From: Streptomyces pyxinicus
Lineage (GTDB): Bacteria; Actinomycetota; Actinomycetes; Streptomycetales; Streptomycetaceae
Length of the DNA stretch: 64,000 nt
Direction of reading: 5' to 3'
Assembly: GCF_024753135.1 (NCBI RefSeq)
Contig: NZ_JANUGP010000002.1
Location: forward strand, 434,001 to 498,000
Shown here: positions 18,256 through 26,846 of the stretch, one piece after another
Layout: each line of letters opens with the position of its first letter
How positions within the stretch are numbered: position 1 is the first letter of the stretch
Position numbers and translations under genes: made by a program
The notes under the pieces: generated by a model
Seen by the model: only the letters and a program-made list of their open reading frames with translations
Databases searched by the model: none
Told to the model about the DNA's origin: nothing

Positions 18256-18843
18256 TCACTTCGCCGGCGGGGTGGTCTTCCTCGCCGTGGTGGTGGTCTT
18301 GCGCGGGGTCGGGGACTTCTTGGCGGCCGGCTCCGGCCTGACCGCGACGGGCTCGGCCGTGGGCTCCGGCTTGGCGGCGGCCGGCTCGGCCTTGCCCTCG
18401 ACGGCGATGGCCAGGTCCTCGATCTCCTCGGCGGCCTCGCCGCGCCAGGTCTTCACGGCCTGCTCGCCCTGCTCGGCGACCTTCTCGTAGGCCTCGCGGG
18501 CCTTGACGGCGTACTCGGCGGCGACGCCGACACCGCGCAGGGCGAGGTCCTGGGCGTTCTCGCCGAGCTTCTTCAGGTCGAGGTCGAGGCTCCCGATGAA
18601 CTCGTTGACCTTGGTCTGAAGGGTCTCCTGCGCCTCCTTGGCCCGGCCCGCGGCCCGCTCCTGCACGGCCTTCGGGTCGGTGTTGCGCACGGCCTCGATC
18701 CGGGCGGGGGCCTCGGCACGCAGCTGCTCGACCAGGCCGGGCACCTTGCGGGCCTGCTGGATCGCGAAGTCGGCGGTGCCGGCGGCGAAGTAGAGCGGCT
18801 TGGGGTCGCTGAGGGTCTTGCGCAGGTCGTCGGTGATGGCCAT
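18256..18843 (-). CDS. heparin-binding haemagglutinin-like helical protein
   Basis: A 195-residue protein. Residues 1-140 are a long amphipathic helix region including YFAAGTADFAIQQARKVPGL, as in HbhA-like and apolipoprotein-like proteins of actinobacteria. The C-terminus (about 145-195) is a Lys/Pro/Ala/Thr-rich basic tail similar to the HbhA heparin-binding tail and to histone-like tails. No signal peptide is seen. A role in membrane or nucleoid association is possible. It follows the XRE regulator gene with a 98-bp gap. Confidence 0.75.
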   Translation of the reverse strand: MAITDDLRKTLSDPKPLYFAAGTADFAIQQARKVPGLVEQLRAEAPARIEAVRNTDPKAVQERAAGRAKEAQETLQTKVNEFIGSLDLDLKKLGENAQDLALRGVGVAAEYAVKAREAYEKVAEQGEQAVKTWRGEAAEEIEDLAIAVEGKAEPAAAKPEPTAEPVAVRPEPAAKKSPTPRKTTTTARKTTPPAK

Positions 18844-18941
18844 GGTGAGAGTCCTCCCGGATTCACGATTCGCGTTCGGTCTTCGGTCTTCGGTCGAGGT
18901 GGTGCGTCCGCGGTGTGACGGCCGTAAGCCCTGGTCCGGCG

Positions 18942-19400
18942 TCACCCGGCCGTCATCCGCGGACCGGCATCGCCGTCGCCGCCCGCCTCGAACCCGTACT
19001 CGCTGTGGTAACCGTCCTCGTCATCCTCGTCGGCGACGGGCTCGCCGCTCCCGAATCCGTTCTCTTTCCGGAACGACTCGTAGATCTGGAGCAGCACCTG
19101 CTTCTGCCGCTCGCTGAGCGAGGGGTCGGCGAGGATGACGGCACGCGTCTCCACCTCGTCCCGGTCCCGCTCGGCGTCGAGGATGCCGGCGCGGACGTAC
19201 AGCGTCTCGGCAGAGATGCGCAGCGCCTTGGCGACCTGCTGGAGCACCTCCGCGCTGGGCTTGCGCAGCCCGCGCTCGATCTGGCTCAGGTACGGATTGG
19301 AGACTCCGGCGGCGTCGGCGAGCTGCCGCAGCGACAACTGCGCGTTGCGGCGCTGCTCGCGCAGGTACTCACCGAGATTGCCGACGTTGAGCGATGCCAT
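18942..19400 (-). CDS. XRE-family transcriptional regulator
   Basis: A 152-residue regulator. The helix-turn-helix (about 10-66) reads LGEYLREQRRNAQLSLRQLA then SNPYLSQIERGLRKPSAEVL, typical Cro/CI. The rest is a helical, very acidic tail (GSGEPVADEDDEDGYHSEYG). The ATG at 19400 is used; upstream codons run into its operator. A perfect 8-bp inverted repeat lies 31 bp before the start, so it likely represses itself and perhaps the downstream HbhA-like gene. Confidence 0.9.
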   Translation of the reverse strand: MASLNVGNLGEYLREQRRNAQLSLRQLADAAGVSNPYLSQIERGLRKPSAEVLQQVAKALRISAETLYVRAGILDAERDRDEVETRAVILADPSLSERQKQVLLQIYESFRKENGFGSGEPVADEDDEDGYHSEYGFEAGGDGDAGPRMTAG

Positions 19401-19430
19401 GCCTCCACCATGCCCCACCCTCGCTAACAA

Positions 19431-19451
19431 TTGCAAGCAAGCCGCTTGCAA
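19431..19451. promoter_or_regulatory. probable XRE operator (inverted repeat)
   Basis: TTGCAAGC (19431-19438) and GCTTGCAA (19444-19451) form a perfect inverted repeat with a 5-bp spacer, directly upstream of the XRE gene. This suggests autoregulation. Confidence 0.7.
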
Positions 19452-19493
19452 GAGTTTCGGCGGGGTGGCGGCCGGGGTGAGACCGGCGCGTGC

Positions 19494-19599
19494 TGTCCTG
19501 TCTCTGCGATATGTAGGCAGTCCCGCTCTTCTGTAGGCATGTGCGGCTGCGTCCCGGTCATGTGTAGGCGACTTCCGGAGAGTTCCGGTCTTGTGTAGG
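19494..19599. repeat. left end of transposon copy 1 with transposase-binding-type repeats
   Basis: The sequence starts TGTCC at 19494, as expected for Tn7/Tn5053 ends (5'-TGT). Four direct repeats with core TGTAGG(C/T) lie at 19512, 19532, 19563 and 19593. The second unit, GTCCCGCTCTTCTGTAGGCA, matches an arm of the inverted repeat at 25914-25933 at 16 of 20 bases. This layout fits TnsB/TniA binding sites next to the transposition genes. No target-site duplication could be confirmed. Confidence 0.6.
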
Positions 19600-19630
19600 T
19601 ACGGCGATCACGGCGCTTCTACGGTCGAAG

Positions 19631-20443
19631 GTGCTGGTCGGCGTCGTACCGGAGGCCCGGATGGATGTGTGCGGGGTGTCGGCGGAGGACGTCGAGCTGG
19701 AGTACGTCAGCGCGGCTGGCATCCGTGAGCGGGGAGCCTTGGGACGTCTGTGGCCGGTGCGGTTCGAGTCGGTACGGCCCGAGCGCCGGTTCCCGGCGTT
19801 TCGCGGGCAGGGGAACTGGTGCGGCTGGTACTGGTCGGCGACGTGCGGCGGGCATGTGGGCTATGAGCCGTGGCTGGAGCGCGACCACTTGATGCTGTTC
19901 GACTTCGATCCGCTGGTGGCGGGCATGTCCTCGCAGCCGTTCAGGCTGTCGTGGACCGGGCCGGGCGGGAAGCGGGTGCGGCATACGCCGGACTTCTTCG
20001 TCCGCCGCGCCGACGGCACGGGTTTGGTGGTGGACGTGCGTACGGACGAGCGGGTCGGGCCGGAGGACGCGGTGAAGTTCGCCGTGACGGCGGCGGCCTG
20101 TCGGTCGGTGGGCTGGGACTTCGCGCGGGTGGGGACGCCGGATGCGGTGCTGATGGCGAACGTGCGGTGGCTGGCCGGCTACCGGCATCCGCGAGTGCAC
20201 CGCCCTCAGGTCGCTGCCCGCCTGGTGGAGGTGTTCACCGACGGCGGCGGGTTGCTGGCCGGGGCCCTGCGGGTGGGTGATCAGATCGCGGTGCTGCCGG
20301 TGCTGTTCCACCTGCTCTGGCGCCGGGTCCTGGCCGTGGATCTGGAGGGCGGGCTGTTGTCGGCGGACACGCGGGCCCGGCTTGGCATTGTGCGGGAAGG
20401 GGGCCAGGATGCCGTCACGTCCTCGGCTGTTGCGAGCGGGTGA
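19631..20443 (+). CDS. TnsA-like transposon endonuclease subunit, copy 1
   Basis: A 270-residue protein with the TnsA N-terminal nuclease fold (restriction-endonuclease-like) at about 60-150. Candidate catalytic residues are the Glu in LERDHLMLFDFDP, the Asp in HTPDFFVRR and the stretch VVDVRTDE, where Tn7 TnsA has Q/E-x-K; here the last residue is Arg. In Tn7, TnsA cuts the 5' ends so that transposition is cut-and-paste. The GTG start is open to question. Its end overlaps the tniA start by 35 bp, the same as in copy 2. This copy appears undamaged. Confidence 0.8.
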   Translation: MLVGVVPEARMDVCGVSAEDVELEYVSAAGIRERGALGRLWPVRFESVRPERRFPAFRGQGNWCGWYWSATCGGHVGYEPWLERDHLMLFDFDPLVAGMSSQPFRLSWTGPGGKRVRHTPDFFVRRADGTGLVVDVRTDERVGPEDAVKFAVTAAACRSVGWDFARVGTPDAVLMANVRWLAGYRHPRVHRPQVAARLVEVFTDGGGLLAGALRVGDQIAVLPVLFHLLWRRVLAVDLEGGLLSADTRARLGIVREGGQDAVTSSAVASG

Positions 20444-22495
20444 CCTGGTCCGGTTCGACGGACGCCTGCACACGGTGGCCGCGCTGGAGGGGACCGCTGT
20501 CCGGCTGGTCGACGAAGGGCAGTCGGCGAGCGTGGTGATGCTGGCCCATCTGCTGTCCTCGGAGGGCTTCGAGGTGGTCACACCGGCCTCGGTGCGGACG
20601 GTGGTGCCGGCGGCCGGGGTGCTGGAGGGGCTTCCGGCCAAGGCGGTGGAGCGGGCCGAGTGGTGGCGGCGGCACCTAGTGGAGATGCTTACGGGCCGTC
20701 CGCTGGATGATCCGCAGGGGCCGGTGCGGGCCGAGTACGACCCGGCGGTGAGGTCGCTGCGGCAGCGCGAGCTGGCGAAGGCCGCCGAACTGGCCGCGGC
20801 CGGGCACAGTACGTCGCTGGCGCTGATCCAGAGGATGCGCCGCCGCTTCGAGAACGAGGGGGTGCTGGGCCTGGTCGACCCGCGCCTGAGGGCCGCCTCG
20901 GACGGCACGGGCCGCAGCGACCGGCGGGTGGTCGAGGCTTTGCAAAGGGTCGTGGACGAGCAGACGGACCGGTCCACGGTCTCCGCGCAGGTGCTGCGGC
21001 GCCGGATGGAACGCCTGTTGGAGGCCGAGCACGGTGCCGGAGTGGTGCCGCTGCCGTCGCGCACAGCGTTCTACCGGCTGCTGAAGTCGGTCGGTTCCGG
21101 CCGTCACACGCTGGGCTCGGCGCCCGCACCCGCCGCTCGCTGGCCAAGCAGCCGGACGGCATGTTCGGCCAGCTGACCGCGGCCCGGCCGGGTGAGGTGA
21201 TGGAGATCGACTCCACGCCGCTGGACGTGCTGGTCGTTCACGACGATGGCACGGTGGACACCGTCGAGCTGACGGGCATCGTCGATATCGCCACCCGCAC
21301 GCTGGCCGCGGCGGTGCTGCGGCCGTCGACGAAGGCGGTGGACGCCGCCCTGCTGCTGGCGCGGGCGATGACACCGGAGCCGATGCGGCCCGGCTGGGCG
21401 GACGCCCTGCGGATGTCTCGGTCGGTGCTGCCGCACGCTTCACTCAAGGCGCTGGACAAACGGCTGGCCGGCGCGGCGGCCGTCCCGGTGATCACGCCGG
21501 AGACGATCGTCTGCGACCGGGGCAAGGCCTACATCTCCGACACGTTCCGTTCGGCCTGCCAGTCGCTGGGCGTCTCCTTCCAGCCCGCTCATCCCGACAC
21601 CCCGACGGACAAACCCCATGTCGAGCGGACACTTCAGTCGGTGGCCTCGTTGTTCGTCCAGCACCTTCCCGGCCACAAGGGACGCAGCACCGAACACCGC
21701 GGCACTGATCCGGCCGCGCAGGCGGTCTGGACGATCCACCAGCTCCAGGAACTGCTGCAGGAGTGGATCGTCCACTGGCAGAACCGGCCGCACGACGGGC
21801 TGCGGGACCCGCTGATGCCCGGCAAGGCGCTGACTCCGAACGAGAAGTACGCCGCCCTGGTCGCGGCGGCCGGGCATGTCCCGGTCGCGCTGAGCCCGCA
21901 GGAGTACATCGAGCTGCTCCCCCGCTGCCGGAGGAGGATCAACTCCTACGGCATCCGTGTGGGCCACCGCACCTACGACAGCGCGGAGTTGAACCCGCTC
22001 CGCCGCCAGCCGTCCGGAGCCGGCCCGGACGGGCGGAGCTGGGAGGTCCACTACGACCCCTACGACATCTCCCGCGTCTGGGTACGCAACCACCGTGACG
22101 GCGGCTGGATCACCGCCATCTGGCGGCACCTTCGCACCGCACCGACGCCGATGGGCGAACTCGCCTGGGACCACGCCCGCCGCATCCTGGCCCAGCGCGG
22201 CACGAACCCGGCCACCGAGGAGGAGATCGCCCAGGCCGCCACCGCGCTGCTGGACCGCGCCGCCGACGGCCCGGAGGACAAGCCCGCGAAACCGTCCCGC
22301 ACGTCGCGCCGCACCGGCCGGGACCGCAAGGTCGCCGCCCGGACCCGGGCCACCGCCGAGCCGTCGTGGCCCCGGCCAGGTGAACCGGCCGGCGAGCCCG
22401 CCGCCGAACCAGTGGAGCCGGACGAGGACGAACTCGCCGACGTGATCCCGCTGGAGATCTTCGACGCACGCAAGGAGGCCGAACGGTGGTGGTGA
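20409..22495 (+). pseudogene. TniA/TnsB-like Mu transposase, copy 1, frameshifted
   Basis: Two open frames (20409-21176 and 21161-22495) together match the full 701-residue copy 2. At about 21119-21123 copy 1 has two extra bases (CTCGGCGCCCGC against CTCGGCCCGC), which shifts the frame. The first part holds the DNA-binding helix-turn-helix region; the second begins just before MEIDST and keeps the catalytic D (EIDST), D (CDRGKAY) and E (HVERTL) and the Mu C-terminal domain. A programmed frameshift is possible but no slippery run is evident, so loss of function is more likely. The last bases overlap the next reading frame. Confidence 0.8.
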
Positions 22496-22632
22496 ACATG
22501 CCGGACCCGGGCGGGGAGGACGTGTCGGAGAGCGGCGAGGACCGCGCGGACCCGTCCACCCGGCTGGAGGGCTGGCGCCGGTTCGTCGAAGAAGACCCGG
22601 CCGTCTTCGAGCTGCTGCCCGAGCAGCAGTAG
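22489..22632 (+). other. severed N-terminal segment of tniB copy 1
   Basis: This short frame starts at GTG 22489 (or GTG 22492, ATG 22498), overlapping the tniA stop, and encodes a Glu/Asp-rich head ending LEGWRRFVEEDPAVFELL then PEQQ before TAG at 22630. It is in frame with the tniB body at 22651. Copy 2 has the comparable GWRHFVDKD segment. A Trp TGG to TAG change would explain the stop. Confidence 0.65.
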
Positions 22633-22650
22633 CAGGCTCTGAGCCCGCCG

Positions 22651-23541
22651 ATGCGCGACGCCTACGACGAGGCCCGCATCGCCTACCACTCCGAACTCCA
22701 GGTCGTGCGCACCTCCACGGTCAAGGACATCGCCCACCAGGGGAGGCTGCTGACCCTGCTCAACCAGCGCGAGCACGGCGCCCGCCGCGGACTGATCGTC
22801 TCCGGGGAATGGACCACCGGGAAGACCACCGCGCTCAAGCAGCTCGGCCGCCTGCACGAACTGCGCGTCCGGCAGCGCTACCCGGGCAGCGACCGCATCC
22901 CGGTCGTCTACATCACCGCCCCGCCCAAGGGCTCCCCGCGCAAACTCGCCATGGAATTCGCCCGGTTTCTCGGCCTGCCCCTGATCGGCCCGAGGCACAA
23001 CACCATCGACGTCACCAGCGCCGTCTGCCAGGTCCTCATCGAGGCCCGCACGGACCTGGTCCTGGTCGACGAGATCCACCTGCTCAACCACGCCACCATC
23101 GCCGGTGAAGACCTCTCCGACCACCTGAAGTACTTCACCGAGCACCTGCCCGCGACGTTCGTCTATGCCGGGATCAACGTCGAGCAGTCCGGGCTGTTCA
23201 CCGGCATCCGCGGCAAGCAGCTCGCCGGCCGCTGCGTCCTGGTCCGCACCGGTCCCTTCCCGCTCAACGCCGAGTGGCGGTCCCTGATCGCCTCCATGGA
23301 GAACACCGTCCGTCTCCACCGGCACGAGCCGAACACCCCCGTCAAGATGGCGAAATACCTGCACCAGCGCACCGGCGGCATGATCGGAAGCCTCTCCCAC
23401 CTCATCCGGGCCGCGGCCATCTCCGCGATCCTCGACCAGAGCGAGTGCATCACGCGGGCCACGATCAAAAGCATCCGCATCGATCACAGCAGCGAGTCCA
23501 CCGGCCAGGGCCGCGCTTCGTCTCTGCCCCGCACAGGATGA
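22651..23541 (+). CDS. TniB/TnsC-like AAA+ ATPase, copy 1
   Basis: A 296-residue AAA+ ATPase that in Tn5053/Tn7-type systems forms filaments and passes target choice from TniQ to the transposase. Walker A is SGEWTTGKTTAL (K58) and Walker B is LVLVDEIHLLN (D140, E141), both intact. The start used here is an internal ATG, because an in-frame TAG at 22630 cuts off about 47 residues that normally precede it. Whether this shortened protein is made and active is unknown. It overlaps tniQ by four bases (ATGA). Confidence 0.8.
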   Translation: MRDAYDEARIAYHSELQVVRTSTVKDIAHQGRLLTLLNQREHGARRGLIVSGEWTTGKTTALKQLGRLHELRVRQRYPGSDRIPVVYITAPPKGSPRKLAMEFARFLGLPLIGPRHNTIDVTSAVCQVLIEARTDLVLVDEIHLLNHATIAGEDLSDHLKYFTEHLPATFVYAGINVEQSGLFTGIRGKQLAGRCVLVRTGPFPLNAEWRSLIASMENTVRLHRHEPNTPVKMAKYLHQRTGGMIGSLSHLIRAAAISAILDQSECITRATIKSIRIDHSSESTGQGRASSLPRTG

Positions 23542-24443
23542 ACATGTTCCGCCCAGCCCTGGTCCGTCCTCTGCCCATCCAACTGCCGCCGTTTCCCGGC
23601 GAATGCGAGTCGTCCTACTGGAACCGGCTGTCCCAAGCCAACCGCGTCCCTCTGGCCCGGCTATGGGCCCCGTCACGCTGGCTGAGATCCCGCCTGGCCA
23701 CCGCCGATGCTCTCTGCATCCTCAGCGGACAGTCCCGTGAGCACTTGGCCCTCACGATCCCCGACCTTTACACCGGAGGTCTCCCCCCGGCCCGGCCCCC
23801 CATCCCGGACGATCACGTTCAACGCTGGGCCTGCCGCCGCTGCGTCGTCGCACGCACCGGATGGACTCTTCCCGTCCGTGTCTGGGCTTGCGTCCATGAC
23901 GAGGTCTGTCCTCGCCACAACCTCTGGATCGGCCGAGAAGTTTTCACCCCCGAGCAGCAGCTCGACCTAACCCGAACCCCCGACGTCATCCGCGCTCAAC
24001 GACGATACTGGCGGCTCCGACGACGCTACGGTCCAACCGCTACCGACACCTGCCAGGAAGCCACCAGCAAGCTCTGGAGCGGCCTGGCCCACCGCCACTA
24101 CCGGCTCAACCGCCGTGTCGAACTCCTCCACGACCTGGCCCGGGTCAAGGGACCGGAGGTTGCACCGGACAGGACGGCCCCCTGGCGGATCGCAGCTGGA
24201 TACCCCGAACGCGTCACGCTGATCGGCCTGTTCGCATCGGCCCATTGGAGACGAGCGGTCCTTAATGACGACCTTCTCGTCGTCGCTCAGGCCCTCGCCG
24301 AATTCCACCGCCGCTTCCCGTTGCAGACGCCCCTGCGGGGCACCAGTCGCACGTGGCTCAGCACCACCATCGAGGCCACAGCCAGACAGATCGAAGGCCT
24401 CCTGAACCCTTCAAGAGGCGCAACCGCGTCCACGGCCCGGTGA
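23538..24443 (+). CDS. TniQ-family target-selection protein, copy 1
   Basis: A 301-residue TniQ protein. The N-terminal TniQ domain starts RPLPIQLPPFPGECESSYWN and RLSQANRVPL. A zinc-ribbon-like pattern follows: CRRC in WACRRCVVA, then CVHDEVCPRHN with C/C/H. TniQ/TnsD proteins recognise the target or couple a targeting complex to the ATPase. There is no CRISPR or other targeting gene in the element. It is translationally coupled to tniB by ATGA. Confidence 0.85.
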   Translation: MNMFRPALVRPLPIQLPPFPGECESSYWNRLSQANRVPLARLWAPSRWLRSRLATADALCILSGQSREHLALTIPDLYTGGLPPARPPIPDDHVQRWACRRCVVARTGWTLPVRVWACVHDEVCPRHNLWIGREVFTPEQQLDLTRTPDVIRAQRRYWRLRRRYGPTATDTCQEATSKLWSGLAHRHYRLNRRVELLHDLARVKGPEVAPDRTAPWRIAAGYPERVTLIGLFASAHWRRAVLNDDLLVVAQALAEFHRRFPLQTPLRGTSRTWLSTTIEATARQIEGLLNPSRGATASTAR

Positions 24444-24613
24444 GGCATCGATGCCCACCGACGGCCGGCGTCCTTGACTGATCACTCAGCCGACGAGCGC
24501 GTGGGAGACCATCTGACCGAGCCGGAGCAGGACTCTGGTTGACCTTCACCTTGGGGGAGGCCACAGCATCGGTGAGGCCGGGCGACATGCTCGGCATGAG
24601 GAGGAGAGCGGGC
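24444..24613. other. gap between tniQ copy 1 and MerR-PP2C gene
   Basis: No gene is visible. The right half probably holds the promoter of the MerR-PP2C gene, whose ribosome binding site GGAGAG lies near 24602. Confidence 0.5.
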
Positions 24614-25693
24614 ATGGGGTTGCTGACTATCGGGACGTTCGCGAAGGCATCCCGGCTGTCACCGAAGGCGCTGCGTCTCTACGACGAGCTCGGTCTGCTA
24701 ACTCCCGCTCGCGTCGACCCGGTGACCGGCTACCGTCTCTACGCCCCGGAACAGCTGGAGCAAGCCCGGCTGGTCGCCTGGCTCCGGCGCCTGGGGATGC
24801 CCCTGGCCCGCATCCAGCACGTCTGCACGCTGGAGGCAGGCCCGGCAGCCCGGGAGGTCCGCGCGTTCTGGGCCCAGGTCGAGGCCGACACCGCCGCGCG
24901 GCGAGACCTCGCTTCCTTCCTCATCGGCCATCTGTCCTGGAAGGACCCCGCTATGTCTCCGACTGCTAAGCCCCTGGGAATCCGTTACGCCGCTCTTTCC
25001 GACACGGGCCTTGCCCGTGAGAGCAACCAGGACACCGCCTACGCAGGGTCCCGCCTGCTCGCAGTCGCCGACGGCTTCGGCAGCGGAGGAGCCCCCGCAA
25101 GTGCCGCCGCCGTCGACGCGCTCAAGCGCCTCGAAACCGACAGCATCCCGGCAGGCGATCTCCTCAACCTCCTCGAGGACGCCATCGAACAGGCCAAACA
25201 GGCCGTCAACGGCGTCGCCGGACCCGCCTCATCGCCCGAAGAGGCCGGCACCACACTCACCGCGATGCTCTGGACCGGCTCACAGCTGGCCCTCGTCCAC
25301 ATCGGCGACTCCCGCGTCTACCTCCTGCGCGACGGAGAGCTGTTCCAGATCACCCACGATCACACCATGGTGCAGTCGATGGTCGACGAAGGACGCCTCA
25401 CCCCGGAGGAAGCCGCCTCCCACCCCAAGCGGTCCCTGTTGCTACGAGCCCTGGGCCAAGGAGCCGATGGCACCCCCGACATGCGTCTGCACGACGCCCA
25501 GCGGGAAGACCGCTACCTGCTCTGCTCCGACGGCCTGTCGACCGTCGTGCCGACCGAAGAGATCCACCGGGTGCTCTCCGAGATCAGTGAACCCGAGCAG
25601 GCGGTCCGCGAACTCATCGCCCTCGCCAACGGCTCCGGCGGCCCCGACAACGTCAGCTGCGTGGTCGCCGACGTCATGGAGCTCCAGCAGTAG
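24614..25693 (+). CDS. MerR-family DNA-binding / PP2C phosphatase fusion
   Basis: A 359-residue two-domain protein. Residues 1-110 are a MerR-type winged helix (LTIGTFAKASRLSPKALRLY, then TGYRLYAPEQLEQA and a dimer helix). Residues about 122-359 are a PP2C Ser/Thr phosphatase with RESNQDTAY, VADGFGSGG, HIGDSRVYLLRDGEL, LLCSDGLSTVV and GGPDNVSCVVAD; the metal-binding Asp residues are present. This fusion occurs in Streptomyces and links DNA binding to phospho-signalling; its targets are unknown. The following 54-residue gene starts 11 bp later. Both lie within inferred transposon copy 1 and may be its cargo. Confidence 0.85.
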   Translation: MGLLTIGTFAKASRLSPKALRLYDELGLLTPARVDPVTGYRLYAPEQLEQARLVAWLRRLGMPLARIQHVCTLEAGPAAREVRAFWAQVEADTAARRDLASFLIGHLSWKDPAMSPTAKPLGIRYAALSDTGLARESNQDTAYAGSRLLAVADGFGSGGAPASAAAVDALKRLETDSIPAGDLLNLLEDAIEQAKQAVNGVAGPASSPEEAGTTLTAMLWTGSQLALVHIGDSRVYLLRDGELFQITHDHTMVQSMVDEGRLTPEEAASHPKRSLLLRALGQGADGTPDMRLHDAQREDRYLLCSDGLSTVVPTEEIHRVLSEISEPEQAVRELIALANGSGGPDNVSCVVADVMELQQ

Positions 25694-25704
25694 GAGCGAG
25701 CGGC

Positions 25705-25869
25705 ATGCACTTCGAGTTGCACCAGATCCGTTCTCACGAACTCATCCGCGAGGCGGACGAATACCGACTCGCCCAACAAGTCAGGAAAGCCAAATCGGCT
25801 CCCCGATCCATGCCGGCCGACACATGGCGACCGACTCCACGACGCCTGCTGGCTTGGCTCCGCGGGTGA
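25705..25869 (+). CDS. small conserved Streptomyces protein
   Basis: A 54-residue basic protein starting MHFELHQIRSHELIREADEY and ending in a Trp/Arg-rich tail. The first ~25 residues match a widespread small Streptomyces family often found near regulators; the function is unknown. It lies 11 bp after the MerR-PP2C gene and ends just before the inverted repeat at 25881, so the pair forms an operon. Confidence 0.65.
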   Translation: MHFELHQIRSHELIREADEYRLAQQVRKAKSAPRSMPADTWRPTPRRLLAWLRG

Positions 25870-25880
25870 ACCATCACGTT

Positions 25881-25933
25881 GCCTACGGTTGAGCGGGACA
25901 CCGACCGCCAACCTGTCCCGCTCAACCGTAGGC
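25881..25933. repeat. perfect 20-bp inverted repeat at the junction of the two transposons
   Basis: Left arm 25881-25900 and right arm 25914-25933 are exact reverse complements (right arm TGTCCCGCTCAACCGTAGGC) separated by 13 bp. The right arm resembles the repeat at 19519-19538. One reading is the right end of copy 1 and the left end of copy 2 placed back to back. A simple terminator for the MerR-PP2C operon is the alternative. Confidence 0.8.
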
Positions 25934-25982
25934 ACCGCAGGTCAGAGCCTCCCCCTGCCCACAGATATCTAGGACAGGACAC

Positions 25983-26846
25983 GTGCGGTGTCTCGGCCAA
26001 CCTGAGGCAGCGATTCGCTCTGCCTTCTACGGTCGTTACGGCTGGTCAGCGCGCCGAGTGGGAGTGGCTGGTGGAGGCAGGTGTTTCTGGCTGGAGTACG
26101 TCGACAGCCGGGGCGAGTCACAAGGTGGGCCGCTTGAGGTGGTGTGGCCTGTGTGCTTCGAGGCTGTCGGATAGGTTCGGGTGTTTCCGTCGTACCGGGG
26201 GCAGCGCAATTTCCCCGGCTGGTACTGGGCTGCGACCAGCGCCGAATTGGTGGGTTACGAGTCGTGGGCGGAGCTGAGCCACCTGATGCGGCTGGATGCT
26301 GACCCGGAGGTGGTCGGGGTGGCTTCCCCGCCGTTTCGGCTGTCGTGGCGGTACAGCGGCGGACGTCGGCGGATCAGGCACACGCCGGACTATTTCGTAC
26401 GCCGTCGGGACGGCAGGGCGGTAGTGCTGGACGTGCGTCCGGATGAGCTGGTCGAGCCGGAGGACGCGGCGAAGTTCGCGGCCACGGCCGTGGCCTGCGC
26501 CCGGGTCGGCTGGGGTTACGAGCGGGTCGGGGTGATCGATCCAGTGCAGGCAGCGAATCTGCGCTGGCTTTCGGGATACCGGCATCCGCGGGTAGGGCGT
26601 GAACCGGTGGCGAAGTGTCTGCGGGCGGCGTTCACCCAGCCGCAGGGCTTGCTTGCCGGGGCCCGGGCGGTCGGAGATCCGATCGCCGTACTGCCGGTGC
26701 TCTTCCACCTTCTCTGGCACCGGGAGCTGGCCGTGGATCCGGTGAGCGAGCGGTTGTCGGCGGCGACAGTGGTGCATCCGGCACCCGTCGCGGCGAGGGA
26801 GGTGGAGGGCGATGCCGACGCGTCCGCGGCTTCTGTCGCTGGGTGA
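25983..26846 (+). pseudogene. TnsA-like endonuclease, copy 2, interrupted by a stop
   Basis: The gene reads from GTG 25983 with FWLEYVDSRGESQGG and VVWPVCFEAVG, then TAG at 26172-26174, then continues in the same frame from GTG 26181 (221 residues) with VFPSYRGQRNFPGWYW. Copy 1 aligns across the stop. The nuclease motifs lie after the stop: SHLMRLDADP, HTPDYFVRR and VLDVRPDE (again Arg in place of the usual Lys). A restart at 26181 would keep the nuclease domain but lose about 65 residues. It overlaps tniA by 35 bp. Confidence 0.75.

Larger units (their letters stand above)
19494..25900 (+). mobile_element. Tn7/Tn5053-like transposon, copy 1 (inferred limits)
   Basis: The inferred unit runs from TGTCC at 19494 to GGGACA at 25900. 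It holds tnsA-like, tniA (frameshifted), tniB (N-terminal stop), tniQ, then MerR-PP2C and a 54-residue gene as apparent cargo. Limits rest on end-like repeats and on the similar size of copy 2; flanking duplications do not match, so the limits are tentative. Confidence 0.5.
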
